64,000 nucleotides of DNA from Dyadobacter diqingensis (GTDB taxonomy: Bacteria > Bacteroidota > Bacteroidia > Cytophagales > Spirosomataceae), in contig NZ_JAMXKF010000001.1 of assembly GCF_024220585.1 (NCBI RefSeq), positions 496,001 to 560,000 of the forward strand, given 5' to 3'. The position numbers were made by a program, and so were the translations under genes. Shown here piece after piece: positions 63,273 through 64,000 of the stretch. How positions within the stretch are numbered: position 1 is the first letter of the stretch; each line of letters starts with the position of its first letter. Under the pieces are notes generated by a model. The model had not been told where the DNA came from. It searched no databases and saw only the letters and a list, made by a program, of their open reading frames with translations.

Positions 63273-64000
63273 ATGAAAATAAATAAATTAATTGTACTTC
63301 AATTATTTGCAGTCTGCACGTTCTGTTTTAGTCTGACCAGCTTCGGACAAGGACAGTCGGGTGTGATGCTCGACAAAATCATTGCCCGCGTAGATAACCA
63401 TTATATATTGAGTTCCGAGCTGGAAGAAATGTATAACAGTTATGCAGCCAACGGTCAGAAAGCGCCTGAAAAGTGCCAGATACTGGAATCGCTGATCATT
63501 AACAAAATGCTTTTGGCGAAGGCAGAAATTGACTCCGTGACCGTGGAAGACAAAAGCGTCGACAACGAACTGGACGGAAAAATGAATTACATGATCCAGC
63601 GCTTCGGATCAGAAAAGAACCTAGTTGAAGCTTATGGAAAAAGCGTTGACAATTTGAAGTCAGAGCTTCGGACGCAGGTTAAAGAGCAGAAAATCGTTGA
63701 AAAAATGCAGGGAACCATTTCCGGCAACGTTAAAATCACGCCAAGTGATGTACGTAAATTTTTCAACGCGATTCCAAAAGACAGCTTACCATACATCCCT
63801 TCGGAAGTTGAAATCGGACATATCGTTCGTCTTGGAACGGTGACTCGCGAGCAGAAGGACAAGTTAATCAAACAGCTTCAGGAGCTTAAAGCACGTGCCG
63901 AAAAAGGTGAAGATTTTGCAATGCTTGCCACAATTTATTCGGAAGACGTAGGATCTGCCAAAAATGGTGGTGACTTGGGTTTTGCAAAACGCGGTGCCAT
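63273..64000 (+). CDS. SurA-like peptidyl-prolyl isomerase (3' partial)
   Basis: The frame starts at the ATG at 63273 and runs off the right edge; 242 residues are visible. A signal peptide ends SFGQ (about residue 26). SurA-type N-terminal helices follow (LDKIIARVDNHYILSSELEEMY, ILESLIINKMLLAKAEID, VTPSDVRKFFNAIP-like segment), and the first parvulin strand begins near 183 (EVEIGHIVRLG, FAMLATIYSEDVGS, GGDLGFAKRGA). SurA assists folding of outer-membrane barrels. It follows the double parvulin gene by 98 bp, so both likely serve barrel assembly. Confidence 0.9.
   Translation, partial: MKINKLIVLQLFAVCTFCFSLTSFGQGQSGVMLDKIIARVDNHYILSSELEEMYNSYAANGQKAPEKCQILESLIINKMLLAKAEIDSVTVEDKSVDNELDGKMNYMIQRFGSEKNLVEAYGKSVDNLKSELRTQVKEQKIVEKMQGTISGNVKITPSDVRKFFNAIPKDSLPYIPSEVEIGHIVRLGTVTREQKDKLIKQLQELKARAEKGEDFAMLATIYSEDVGSAKNGGDLGFAKRGA

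Overview
The window reads as chromosomal DNA of a Bacteroidota bacterium, most likely of the order Cytophagales and probably Dyadobacter-like. The genus is inferred from overall protein character and was not checked by a search. Supporting signs are several -7 boxes of the form TAnnTTTG (one with a TTTG box 19 bp upstream), almost no Shine-Dalgarno sites, many secreted proteins whose signal peptides end in AQ, LytS/LytTR-type two-component genes, BshA (bacillithiol), DUF4834 and DUF6526 proteins, Wzi-type and D15-type outer-membrane proteins, and a CarB without the C-terminal regulatory domain. No tRNA, rRNA, CRISPR array, phage or transposase gene was seen.

Layout. 1-4.6 kb holds a catabolic-looking set: a SelA-like PLP enzyme (cut by the window edge), an exported amidohydrolase/deacetylase, an exported RraA-like aldolase and a bile-acid:sodium-symporter-family transporter. 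4.7-12.0 kb is a GNAT gene and a complete thiamine operon behind a TPP riboswitch: thiS, thiC, a double thiE/tenI fusion, thiG, thiH and a thiF-rhodanese gene. 12.1-15.0 kb has an AraC regulator, a nitrilase-family amidase and a TauE/SafE permease with a near-perfect Bacteroidota promoter. 15.1-17.7 kb carries nuoA, nuoB and nuoC, with a convergent outer-membrane gene lying between nuoA and nuoB. 17.8-25.3 kb has envelope proteins, an M50-like protease and carB. 25.4-31.0 kb holds a DUF4160/DUF2442 pair, a DUF4834 protein, type II NADH dehydrogenase, bshA, a UbiA-family prenyltransferase and an exported protein. 31.2-44.9 kb holds purN, a DMT transporter, a J-domain coiled-coil protein, a lone FabF, D15 and PorT-like barrels, DoxX, an RhlE-like helicase, a LytS/LytTR pair and a Wzi protein. 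45.4-64 kb holds two exported ferritin-like proteins, hemA, an orphan histidine kinase, a very unusual kinase-like/beta-barrel fusion, a LuxE-like adenylating enzyme, a GMC dehydrogenase with its small subunit, an acyltransferase-like membrane protein, a glyoxalase-fold protein, aquaporin Z and two parvulin-type chaperones, the last one truncated.

Several short palindromic repeats of different families lie between genes (4.62, 10.9, 32.8 and 49.9 kb). One of them, a two-hairpin element, appears to lie inside the linker of the thiE fusion at 8.3 kb. The strongest leads for new biology are the 865-residue protein with a HipA/CotH-like kinase signature joined to an outer-membrane barrel, the double parvulin joined to an OmpA-like domain, the repeat-containing thiE fusion, and the exported amidohydrolase/RraA/BASS set at the left edge.
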